Source of the DNA: Actinomycetota bacterium
GTDB taxonomy: Bacteria; Actinomycetota; Actinomycetes; Streptosporangiales; Streptosporangiaceae
Direction: 5' to 3'
NCBI GenBank assembly: GCA_003541285.1
Contig: DPMS01000710.1
Location: forward strand, 1-5,187
Length of the DNA stretch: 5,187 nucleotides
Under the pieces are notes generated by a model. It was given only the letters and a program-made list of their open reading frames with translations, made no database searches and was not told the origin of the DNA. Of the stretch, positions 1 to 5,187 are shown piece by piece. The translations under genes and the position numbers were made by a program. Each line of letters begins with the position of its first letter. Position 1 is the stretch's first letter.

Positions 1-1
1 G

Positions 2-658
2 CCCGCCCCGGCCGCCGGCCACAGCCCGGCGGCATGCTCCGGGCCGGTCACCGCCGCAGCAGCCGCCAGGGCCATCGCCGCGTTCTCCCGCCCCGGCGAC
101 CTGGTCGCCGCACCCGACGGGTCGCTCGCGGTGATCGAGGCCGCCGTCGCCGCGGGCCGGTGCGTCCTCGGCCTGATCCCCGCCGGCGGGCGCGCGGTCG
201 CCGGGCTGCCCGCCGGCGTCGACCCGGCGGCCCGGCCGCTGGCCCGGCTGCGGCCCGGCGGCCCCGGTCGGCTGCTCGCGCCGGGAGACCCCGACGCCGG
301 GCAGGCCGCGCTGGCCATCACCGGCTGCCACGGCGCCGGCTGCTGCTCTCCGGAGCCCGGGGGAGGGGATGGCCCGGCGCTGGTGTATGCGGCCTGCCAG
401 CGGGTGCTGGCACCCGGCGGGGTCCTGGCGGTCATCACCGCCAGCCGCGCCTCCGACGGCGGCCAGCTCGCCGACCTGGCCGGGCACGCAGTCGCCGCCG
501 CCCGCGCCGCCGGGCTGGTCTACGCCCAGCACATCGTCCTGGTCCACGCCGCCATCGACGGCGACCACCTCACCCCCGACCCCGCCGCCGCCGCTGCCGC
601 CAGCCGGGCCGGCGGCACCCAGATCCATTCCGACCTGCTGGTCTTCACCAAGCCCTAG
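2..658 (+). CDS. Degenerate SAM-methyltransferase-like protein, probable inactive partner of the next gene (5' partial)
   Basis: The frame is open to the left edge, so the start lies outside the window; 218 codons are visible, ending in TAG. It is a diverged paralogue of the next gene. SRPGDLVAAPDGSLAVIEAA (residues ~29-48) aligns with TRPGDLVADPMCGIGTTLVEA there, and AALAITGCHGAG (~102-113) aligns with AALVVTSPPYGPS. RVLAPGGVLAVITA (~134-147) and HSDLLVFTKP at the C-terminus match RVLLRPGGLAVVTA and HEDVLIFRNP. The Rossmann scaffold is therefore kept, while the glycine-rich SAM loop and the catalytic SPPY tetrad are both gone, so I infer no methyl transfer. The internal GTG at 131 is an unlikely start because homology to the paralogue begins upstream of it. 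Its stop overlaps the Shine-Dalgarno of the next gene, which implies one transcript and coupled translation. A structural or DNA-recognition subunit is the most likely role; simple decay is possible, but the frame is uninterrupted. Confidence 0.78.
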   Translation, partial: PAPAAGHSPAACSGPVTAAAAARAIAAFSRPGDLVAAPDGSLAVIEAAVAAGRCVLGLIPAGGRAVAGLPAGVDPAARPLARLRPGGPGRLLAPGDPDAGQAALAITGCHGAGCCSPEPGGGDGPALVYAACQRVLAPGGVLAVITASRASDGGQLADLAGHAVAAARAAGLVYAQHIVLVHAAIDGDHLTPDPAAAAAASRAGGTQIHSDLLVFTKP

Positions 659-661
659 GAG
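657..661 (+). promoter_or_regulatory. Ribosome binding site overlapping the upstream stop
   Basis: AGGAG begins inside the TAG stop (656-658) of the upstream gene and lies 9 nt before the ATG at 671. It supports that start and suggests that ribosomes finishing the degenerate paralogue re-initiate on the methyltransferase, which would keep the two products at similar levels. Confidence 0.7.
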
Positions 662-670
662 CCCTCCCGC

Positions 671-1849
671 ATGACTAGCGCGCACCCGGTCCCCGCCGCC
701 CGCCCCGCCCGTCCCCGGCTCGTGCCTGGTCCCGGCCTGGAACTGTCAGTGTGGGCCACCGCCCAGCAAGACGCCCGCACCCAGCGCCGCGGCCGGTACC
801 TGCCCGCCTCAACCGCCCACCCGGCCAAGATGCTGCCCGCCATCGCCGCCACCGCCATCACCCGCTACACCCGCCCCGGCGACCTGGTCGCCGACCCCAT
901 GTGCGGCATCGGCACCACCCTGGTCGAAGCAATCCACCTCGGCCGCGACGCCATCGGCATCGAGTACGAGGACCGCTGGGCCGCCATCGCCGCCGCGAAC
1001 ATCACCCACGCCCGCCGCCAGGGTGCTGTCGGCACGGGCCAGGTGATCGGCGGCGACGCCCGCCAGCTCCCCGCCCTCCTGCCGCCCGGCACCGCCGGGC
1101 GGGCCGCACTGGTGGTCACCTCCCCGCCGTACGGTCCCAGCGTGCACGGCCAGGTCCGCGCCGAGCAGCGGCACGGTGGCGGCGGGGTCGAGAAATACGA
1201 CAACCGCTACGGCCACGACCCGGCCAACCTCGCCCACCACGGCCTCGATGACCTGCTCGCCGGGTTCACCCAGATCCTCGAAGGCTGCCGGGTGCTGCTG
1301 CGGCCCGGCGGGCTGGCCGTGGTCACCGCCCGGCCCTGGCGCCAGCACGGCGAGCTGATCGACCTGCCCGCCGCCGTCCTCGCCACCGGGCAGGCCGCCG
1401 GGCTGATCCCGGCCGCCCGGTGCGTCGCGCTGCTCGCCGGGCTGCGCGGCGGCCAGCTGATCCCCCGCCCGTCGTTCTTCCAGCTCGACAACATCCGCAA
1501 GGCCCGCCGCCGCGGCCAGCCCTGGCACCTGATGGTGCACGAGGACGTGCTGATCTTCCGCAACCCGCCCGCCGCCGAACCCGCGGCGTCCCGGTCACAA
1601 CCCCGGCCACGGCCGGCCGCCATCTCGGCCCGGCCAGCATGGGCAGCAGGCCGCGTGACCGGCGAGTGCTCACCGCGCCCGGCAGGCGGCCCGCCACCCC
1701 CAGTGCTCCGGTCGGGGAGCCTGTGCACCGGCTATGGCGGCCTGGACCTGGCCGCCGCGGCCGTGCTGGGCGCGCGGCTCGCCTGGTGCGCCGAGTCCGA
1801 CCGGCACGCCGCCGCGGTGCTGGCCGCCCGCTTCCCGCACGTCCCCAAC
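671..1849 (+). CDS. DNA amino-methyltransferase (probably N4-cytosine) fused to a truncated C5-methyltransferase; 3' end disrupted
   Basis: The protein transfers a methyl group from SAM to an exocyclic amino group in DNA. Residues ~50-300 form the domain: HPAKML (50-55), SAM-binding motif I DPMCGIGTT (75-83), an acidic ribose-binding segment GIEYED (96-101), catalytic TSPPY (150-154) and RPGGLAVVTA (211-220). The body ends near HEDVLIFRNP (290-299), where the upstream paralogue stops. Serine before PPY is typical of N4-cytosine enzymes, but N6-adenine is not excluded. Motif I lies before the catalytic motif. The ATG at 671 is supported by AGGAG 9 nt upstream. No stop follows the domain: a Pro/Ala-rich linker (~300-344) leads into a C5-methyltransferase N-terminus, which breaks off at 1849. 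The frame stays open to 4414 only because it runs antisense to two other genes, so I end the feature where recognisable coding ends. The true product's C-terminus is unknown. There is no visible restriction endonuclease partner. Confidence 0.82.
1694..1849 (+). pseudogene. N-terminal fragment of a C5-cytosine DNA methyltransferase
   Basis: The translation SGSLCTGYGGLDLAAAAVLG, then AWCAESDRHAAAVLAARFPHVPN, is the start of a Dcm-type enzyme. It has the FxGxGG-like SAM loop (here CTGYGG), the motif II acidic residue (Glu in AESD), and the FPxVPN stretch that normally leads to LGDI and the motif III aspartate. The homology stops exactly at Asn (1847-1849). The Pro-Cys catalytic motif, the target-recognition domain and motifs VIII-X are absent, so this piece cannot methylate DNA. 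It is in frame with the preceding amino-methyltransferase. A GTG at 1655 could be its own start, but I see no good ribosome binding site before it. The missing part does not appear elsewhere in the window, so a deletion or a larger rearrangement is likelier than a short insertion. Confidence 0.78.
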
Positions 1850-1851
1850 CA

Positions 1852-1953
1852 AAGTCCACAAGTTCAGCAATTCTCAAGGAGGCTGAGGCACTTTTTGATG
1901 GCTGCCTGCTCATGTTCGCTCAGCTCAGGGGCCGGCAGGCGCCGGGCGGCTGA
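1852..1953 (+). pseudogene. Possible 3' remnant of an unrecognised gene
   Basis: Just past the breakpoint, a frame different from that of the methyltransferase reads KSTSSAILKEAEALFDGC and continues LLMFAQLRGRQAPGG before TGA at 1951-1953. Residues 7-26 would form an amphipathic helix, and the codon use is less GC-biased than in the left part. A terminator-like stem-loop overlaps the stop, which is the arrangement expected at the end of a gene. No family is recognisable from 33 residues, and the segment may be non-coding. Confidence 0.3.
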
Positions 1954-1978
1954 GAGAGGCTCAGCGCCGTTTGTGTTG
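1945..1978 (+). terminator. Stem-loop with T-rich tail, terminator-like
   Basis: GCTGAG (1949-1954) pairs perfectly with CTCAGC (1960-1965) around a 5-nt loop. The stem extends by three G-C pairs (1945-1947 with 1966-1968) across one bulged G. GTTTGTGTTG follows, a broken T tract in the + direction. It would end + strand transcripts entering the convergent zone. On the - strand it lies about 80 nt past the stop of the folate enzyme and lacks a T tract there, though it could still act as a bidirectional barrier. Confidence 0.42.
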
Positions 1979-2047
1979 CTTACCGCACTCGAAGCTGCTC
2001 CGTCTCAGGTCCCGGATACGCCGGCCGGACCGTGCGAGGGCTGGAGC

Positions 2048-2842
2048 CTAGCCATCGCCGTTCCGGCGCTGTGCTTCGAGGCGGGCGGCGACCTGGCGGT
2101 AGCGGCTGACAGGCACGAGGTGCACACCGTCGAAGGCGCCGCTGTCTTGCAGTTGCTGGATCTGCTCGCATACGGCGTCGACTCCGGCCATCGGGTCGGC
2201 AGCGACCTTTTCTTCCAGCCAGCCCGGGATCTCGATGTCGGGGACGGCTGCTGCCATGCGGCGGGCCATTGCCTGGCTGGCGAGAACCATGACGCCCGCG
2301 TAGACGGGGATGTCTGCCGGGTTGGCGTCCCGCCAGCGCAGCAGGGCCTCTACCGAGTAGCTGACCTGCACGAGTACGAAGTCCGCTTCAAGTTTCCACT
2401 GCGGCAGGGGGCGCAGCCCTGCGGCCACGCCGATCCGCCAGCGCGGGGCGGTTGTGAAGACGGGATCCCCGGCGCAGCCGCGTGCCTCCTCGATCATCGA
2501 GCGGACGGTCAGCTCGCTGGTTCGCCCGCCGGTTGTGGGCTTGTCGCCATGGACGAACAGGAACTGGTCAACGCCGTAGGCGGCGGCGGTGAGCAGGTCG
2601 CGGCGAAACCCGAGCAGGTTGCGGTCCCGGGAGTTCAGGCATGCGATGCTGCGCCCGCCCATGGCCTCGACCTCATGGGCCACCGCGACGCTGGAGACTG
2701 TCGCCCGGCCGATGTGGTTATCGGGAATCAGGAAGGCGTCAGCGACCGGGCTGAGGACGCCGATCTGGTGGCGGACATGCTTGAGGTCGGGCCGGGTAGG
2801 CGGCTCGATCTCGCAGATGATCTCGAACGCAGGCTGGCTCAT
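2048..2842 (-). CDS. Methylenetetrahydrofolate reductase family protein (short form)
   Basis: The likely reaction is the flavin-dependent reduction of 5,10-methylene- to 5-methyl-tetrahydrofolate, in the cytosol; the exact physiological substrate is inferred. The 264-aa protein spans one TIM-barrel domain. Family residues are visible: CEIEPP (10-15), where Glu11 matches the catalytic Glu of FEFFPP in E. coli MetF; FLFVHGDKP (94-102), whose Asp100 matches the Asp next to the flavin; and ADFVLVQVSY (153-162), whose Gln159 matches the folate-binding Gln. PVYAGVMVLAS (179-189) and a terminal GVHLVPVSRY complete the barrel. MetF is about 296 aa, so this is a compact and divergent member; noncanonical short forms occur in mycobacteria. 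The histidine of the MetF PHLTC strand is not obvious (SIACLN here). ATG at 2842 is the only start after the upstream in-frame TGA. The Shine-Dalgarno is weak, which fits coupled translation from the gene 27 nt upstream. It is probably not the housekeeping metF. Confidence 0.82.
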   Translation of the reverse strand: MSQPAFEIICEIEPPTRPDLKHVRHQIGVLSPVADAFLIPDNHIGRATVSSVAVAHEVEAMGGRSIACLNSRDRNLLGFRRDLLTAAAYGVDQFLFVHGDKPTTGGRTSELTVRSMIEEARGCAGDPVFTTAPRWRIGVAAGLRPLPQWKLEADFVLVQVSYSVEALLRWRDANPADIPVYAGVMVLASQAMARRMAAAVPDIEIPGWLEEKVAADPMAGVDAVCEQIQQLQDSGAFDGVHLVPVSRYRQVAARLEAQRRNGDG

Positions 2843-2869
2843 GCCTGTAAGGCTACGGACCCGCCTGCC

Positions 2870-4495
2870 TCACGGCCTCGAATCCCAGCCGGCATCCGGT
2901 TCCGAGCCTGGCGTAATGCGGTCGGTCCTGCCGGCAAGGCAGGCCAGCCGGGCGCCCTCGGTGGTGCGGTAGGGGTCTGCCGTTACGTCCGGGGGTGTCG
3001 GGTCGTGGACGGCATCGACGTAGCGCTGGGCGGTGTTGGGGTGCAGTCCGAACATCGTGGCGATGTGCATCGGCTTGCGCGTGCTGGTGGCGGCAGCTTC
3101 TTCCAGGATGCGGTCCTGGCGGAGTTCGGTCATGGTCGGCTTCCAGCGGATGATCCTCTCACTGATCCACCAGGCGCTGACCGGTCCATCTTGCAGTGCG
3201 CTCAGCCGCGAGAGCAGCAGGTGCCGGTTGGCGGTGAGCGGCCAGCGCCGGGTCCGGTAGGCCAGGTAGCTGGTGATCGCGTCCTTGGTGAGCTGGTCGA
3301 GGGGGCGGCGGTGCCCGGCAGCGGAGAGGGTGGCGCGGCCGAGGTCGACGTCGTCCAGGGTCAGGCCCGCGATGGTGGTCCCGGGCAGGGCGTGGTGGCG
3401 GACGAACACGGTCACCAGCCATTCGTCGGGGCGCATGGCCACCGGGGCCAGATCATGTGCTTCCACCGGCACGGGCAGGGTGGGGTGGCGGTGCCGCCCG
3501 ATGTTGGCGGGCAGCCTGCTGGCTGGACTGGCGAAGATCCGCTTGCGGGCCTTGAGGAATCTGAACAGGGAACGGAGCGCGATGGCGCGGGTGTGGTTGT
3601 CGCCGCCGTGGGGCCGGGGTTCGGTCAGGGCCGTGATGATGTCGTCGCGCGTGATGTCGCGCAGCGTGTCGTGGTGTGGTGCCCAGGCCAGCAGGACGGG
3701 CAGGATCTCAGTGCAGTAGCCCCGCCAGGTGCCCGCGGCCTTCGGGCGGTGGCGGACGTCGCCAAGGCGGATCTGGTCGAGCCAGGGCTGGACGTCCTGG
3801 CGGATCCCGGGCGGCAGCCTGGCCAGGCGTTTTCCTGCCCAGATGTCGCCGGGGCCGGAGCAGTCCTCGGCCAGCAGCTGCAGGTCTGCGAGCAGCTCAA
3901 GGGTCCTGATCGCGCTGTGGTGCGGGCCTGCTCCCAGCCGCTGGACCGCGCTCGCCGGGTAGATCCGCGCATCAGATGGCTGGGTGGCGATCAGGGACTG
4001 CAGTGTGCCGCGGACGTGGTCTTGAACGTCCTGGCTCCACCCGCGTCGCTCCCCGATGCGGACAACCGCGGGAACCAGGTGCTCATACCAGCCGAGCCGC
4101 GGCCAGTCGTCGGCCAGGATCCGCCAGGGGACAGCGTCGAACGGGAGCGTGAACAGCTCAGGCTGGCGGCACGGCCCGGCTGCCGCCGGGGCCAGGCCGC
4201 TGGTTCCCGGCGGCGGAACCGCCGGGGGAGGGGTCGGCTCCTTCGGCCGCCGGCGCCAGCTGGCGGCGACCATGTTGGCGAAGAACAACTGGTGGCCGCC
4301 TGGCCCGAGTTCGCCGAAGTGCCTGGGCCCAGTGTCCCACGGCGAGGGGCCAGCCAGGTACTGCGCCTGGGCACGCCACCCGGGACCCGTACCAGCATGC
4401 GGGCCGCCGCATGAACCGGCCCCGTGCGCGCCCTGACGCGCACACACGGGCGCACCCGGCCCGGCCGGCCAGATGGCGGGCACCAATGCCGTCAC
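2870..4495 (-). CDS. Divergent tyrosine-recombinase-like protein of actinobacterial type
   Basis: I recognise the general family (large actinobacterial proteins annotated as hypothetical or as site-specific integrase), but its activity is unproven. GGHQLFFANM (66-75) is the family's N-terminal block. A Pro-rich linker and QPELF follow, then a SAM-like core-binding region (~217-330: IWAGKRLARLPP, TWRGYCTEILPVLLAWA, ALRSLFRFLKARKRIF). The catalytic-like half has AGLTLDDVDLGRATLSAAG (376-394), RRWPLTANRHLLLSR (416-430), LRQDRILEEA (458-467) and FGLHPNTAQRYVDAV (482-496). The first catalytic arginine (normally in GLRxSEL) is missing. His425, Arg459 or Arg462, and Tyr492 could be the remaining active residues, but the last block also reads as a helix-turn-helix. 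GTG 4495 is the longest start; AGGGG lies too close to it, so a TTG or GTG at 4486 or 4483 is possible. The usual N-terminal zinc ribbon is not seen (only Cys18 and Cys29). It lies 27 nt upstream of the folate enzyme. Confidence 0.68.
   Translation of the reverse strand: MTALVPAIWPAGPGAPVCARQGAHGAGSCGGPHAGTGPGWRAQAQYLAGPSPWDTGPRHFGELGPGGHQLFFANMVAASWRRRPKEPTPPPAVPPPGTSGLAPAAAGPCRQPELFTLPFDAVPWRILADDWPRLGWYEHLVPAVVRIGERRGWSQDVQDHVRGTLQSLIATQPSDARIYPASAVQRLGAGPHHSAIRTLELLADLQLLAEDCSGPGDIWAGKRLARLPPGIRQDVQPWLDQIRLGDVRHRPKAAGTWRGYCTEILPVLLAWAPHHDTLRDITRDDIITALTEPRPHGGDNHTRAIALRSLFRFLKARKRIFASPASRLPANIGRHRHPTLPVPVEAHDLAPVAMRPDEWLVTVFVRHHALPGTTIAGLTLDDVDLGRATLSAAGHRRPLDQLTKDAITSYLAYRTRRWPLTANRHLLLSRLSALQDGPVSAWWISERIIRWKPTMTELRQDRILEEAAATSTRKPMHIATMFGLHPNTAQRYVDAVHDPTPPDVTADPYRTTEGARLACLAGRTDRITPGSEPDAGWDSRP
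3227..3245 (-). repeat. Direct repeat copy 1 (19 nt, 18 identical with copy 2)
   Basis: GTTGGCGGTGAGCGGCCAG on the + strand encodes WPLTAN on the - strand, within the conserved WPLTANRHLL block of the recombinase-like protein. The second copy is at 4617-4635, in the same coding phase, with one mismatch in a third codon position. Confidence 0.55.
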
Positions 4496-4546
4496 GGCCC
4501 CTGGCGCGCACCGGCCGGCTAGGGGACGCGCCCGCGATCACAAGCA

Positions 4547-4578
4547 CAGGGGCGGGCACCATCGGGTGCCCGCCCCTG
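4547..4578 (-). terminator. Strong hairpin terminator after the 177-aa gene
   Basis: CAGGGGCGGGCACC (4547-4560) and GGTGCCCGCCCCTG (4565-4578) are perfect reverse complements around a 4-nt loop. The 14-bp GC-rich stem begins 15 nt after the TAA stop of the 177-aa gene. It is followed in the - direction by CTTGTGATC, so the T tract is poor; such hairpins without a U tract are common terminators in actinomycetes. It would insulate the recombinase-folate pair from the upstream gene. The other ~50 bases of the 4496-4592 gap are GC-rich, and I see no convincing promoter in them. Confidence 0.72.
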
Positions 4579-4592
4579 CCCGGCGCGGCGGA

Positions 4593-5126
4593 TTACCCGG
4601 CCGCCGCGACCTGCCTGTTGGCGGTCAGCGGCCAGGGGAGGCCGGGGACCGCTGTCCCGGCGGCGGCATCCAGGTCGACCGGGTCGAGTTCGCCCAGGCC
4701 GACGTGTTCCCCCAGCTCGGTCATCGTGCTCATCGCGAAGGCCACCGTGGCGCGGATACGTTCTGGCCACCCGCCGTCATCGGGCAGGTCCCAGGCCGCG
4801 ACAGGGATCAAGACCCCGGCCGCCACCGTCCACGCCGCCACGCAGATCGCGGCAGGTGCCTGCGGGCCGGTGCCGGGGGCCAGGTGCAACAGCACGTCAC
4901 CGCCGAAGGCGCGCGGCTGCGGGCCGGGCACGATGCTCGCGGTGAACACCTCCCCGGCCAGCCCGTCGATCTCGGTGACCAGCAGCCACATCGCCTCGCC
5001 GGGCCGCTGCCGGGCCAGGGACCGCACATCGACCTGGCCGCCCACGCCGCCGCCAGCGGCCGGCGGGACATCGGTGTCTGGTGCCGCGCCTGCCGCGGCA
5101 GGGGCGGGATCGGGGGCAGTTGTCAT
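4593..5126 (-). CDS. Unrecognised 177-aa hypothetical protein
   Basis: I do not recognise this family. The start is ATG 5126, not the ATG at 5141, because AGGAGG (5133-5138) sits inside the longer reading with ideal 6-nt spacing. Residues 1-30 are Ala/Pro/Gly-rich and probably disordered. The folded part begins near VDVRSLARQ (32-40) and holds EAMWLLVTEIDGLAGEVF (44-61), AFGGDVLLHLAP (73-84), a hydrophobic stretch at ~91-112 and WPERIRATVAFAMSTMTELG (120-139). The hydrophobic stretch could be a membrane segment, but its small residues, tryptophans and a proline fit a buried core element equally well. There is no signal peptide and there are no catalytic motifs that I can name. The last residues, PWPLTANRQVAAAG, copy a motif of the neighbouring recombinase-like protein, so the C-terminus may be acquired. 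A strong hairpin follows directly, so it is probably transcribed alone or as the last gene of an upstream operon. Confidence 0.8.
   Translation of the reverse strand: MTTAPDPAPAAAGAAPDTDVPPAAGGGVGGQVDVRSLARQRPGEAMWLLVTEIDGLAGEVFTASIVPGPQPRAFGGDVLLHLAPGTGPQAPAAICVAAWTVAAGVLIPVAAWDLPDDGGWPERIRATVAFAMSTMTELGEHVGLGELDPVDLDAAAGTAVPGLPWPLTANRQVAAAG
4617..4635 (-). repeat. Direct repeat copy 2 (19 nt, 18 identical with copy 1)
   Basis: GTTGGCGGTCAGCGGCCAG on the + strand lies within the last 13 sense codons of the 177-aa protein and encodes WPLTAN. It matches the copy at 3227-3245 with a single synonymous difference (CTG against CTC for Leu). The preceding Trp and the following Arg are shared too, the Arg with a different codon. 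Confidence 0.55.
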
Positions 5127-5132
5127 GATCGT

Positions 5133-5138
5133 CCTCCT
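5133..5138 (-). promoter_or_regulatory. Ribosome binding site deciding the start at 5126
   Basis: AGGAGG on the - strand is followed by ACGATC and then ATG at 5126, an ideal 6-nt spacing and a perfect anti-16S match. The more upstream in-frame ATG (5141) overlaps this site and has no comparable signal. The remaining ~45 bases to the window edge show no clear promoter. Confidence 0.85.
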
Positions 5139-5187
5139 CATGCCGTACCTATGGGCTGGCGCCGGGTCCTGCGGCGGGCGGGAACCC

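Noticed and set aside
131..133. GTG as the start of the first gene
   Set aside because: The frame is open to the left edge, and homology to the paralogue (AIAAFSRPGDLV) begins upstream of this codon.
809..1540. A long - strand open frame opposite the methyltransferase
   Set aside because: It is antisense to the clear SAM-binding and TSPPY motifs, and its translation is low-complexity Gly/Ala/Val without family features.
1876..1900. AAGGAGG followed by ATG as a new gene start
   Set aside because: The spacing is 15 nt, and the frame it opens runs antisense into the folate enzyme gene without recognisable protein.
1930..2010. tRNA-like or attachment-site-like stretch with a TTCGAGT loop on the - strand
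   Set aside because: The bases flanking the loop do not form a T stem, and no cloverleaf can be drawn. No repeated core was found either.
4206..4226. 8-bp inverted repeat CCCGGCGG / CCGCCGGG
   Set aside because: It lies in the Pro-rich linker coding part of the recombinase-like gene, where CCG/CCC-type codons make such palindromes by chance.
671..4414. A single 1247-codon open frame on the + strand
   Set aside because: Only the part up to 1849 resembles protein families. From 2048 on it is antisense to a recognisable folate enzyme and a recombinase-like gene, so it is open by GC bias alone.
4496..4560. Promoter for the recombinase-like gene (TTGTGA, 16 nt, TAGCCG on the - strand)
   Set aside because: The match to actinomycete -35/-10 elements is poor and overlaps the terminator edge, too weak to call.
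1..5187. CRISPR array, rRNA, complete insertion sequence or toxin-antitoxin pair
   Set aside because: There are no regularly spaced repeats, no rRNA or tRNA signatures, no DDE transposase motifs, and no small overlapping gene pair of the expected kind.

Overview
The window comes from a very GC-rich actinomycete, of the Streptomyces, Frankia or Streptosporangiales type; I cannot name the genus. The signs are heavy G/C use at third codon positions, GTG starts, and a recombinase-like family that I know from actinobacterial accessory regions. The mix of DNA methyltransferases, a recombinase-like gene, a truncated gene and a sharp change of composition points to a mosaic accessory or mobile region, not a core locus.

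Left part (1-1849, + strand). Two tandem, translationally coupled genes encode related methyltransferase folds. The first (2-658, 5' end outside the window) keeps the scaffold but has lost both the SAM-binding and the catalytic motifs. The second (from 671) has intact DPMCGIGTT and TSPPY motifs and looks like an active amino-methyltransferase, probably N4-cytosine. It runs in frame into the first ~50 residues of a C5-cytosine DNA methyltransferase, which stops abruptly at 1849 before its catalytic Pro-Cys motif.

Junction (1850-2047). This short stretch is visibly less GC-rich than the left part. It holds a possible 3' remnant of an unrelated + strand gene (stop 1951-1953), followed by a stem-loop with a T-rich tail. 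The + strand genes and the - strand genes converge here.

Right part (2048-5126, - strand). Read from right to left, there is first an unrecognised 177-aa protein (5126-4593) with a strong Shine-Dalgarno, ended by a perfect 14-bp hairpin. Next is a 541-aa divergent tyrosine-recombinase-like protein (4495-2870). Last is a 264-aa protein of the methylenetetrahydrofolate reductase family (2842-2048). The last two are 27 nt apart and probably co-transcribed.

How the genes fit together. The left pair may be a two-subunit DNA methyltransferase, one active and one inactive subunit, as in eukaryotic METTL3/METTL14; this is inference. The recombinase-like gene fits a mobile setting. The folate enzyme feeds methyl groups toward methionine and SAM in general metabolism, but nothing here proves a link to the DNA methyltransferases.
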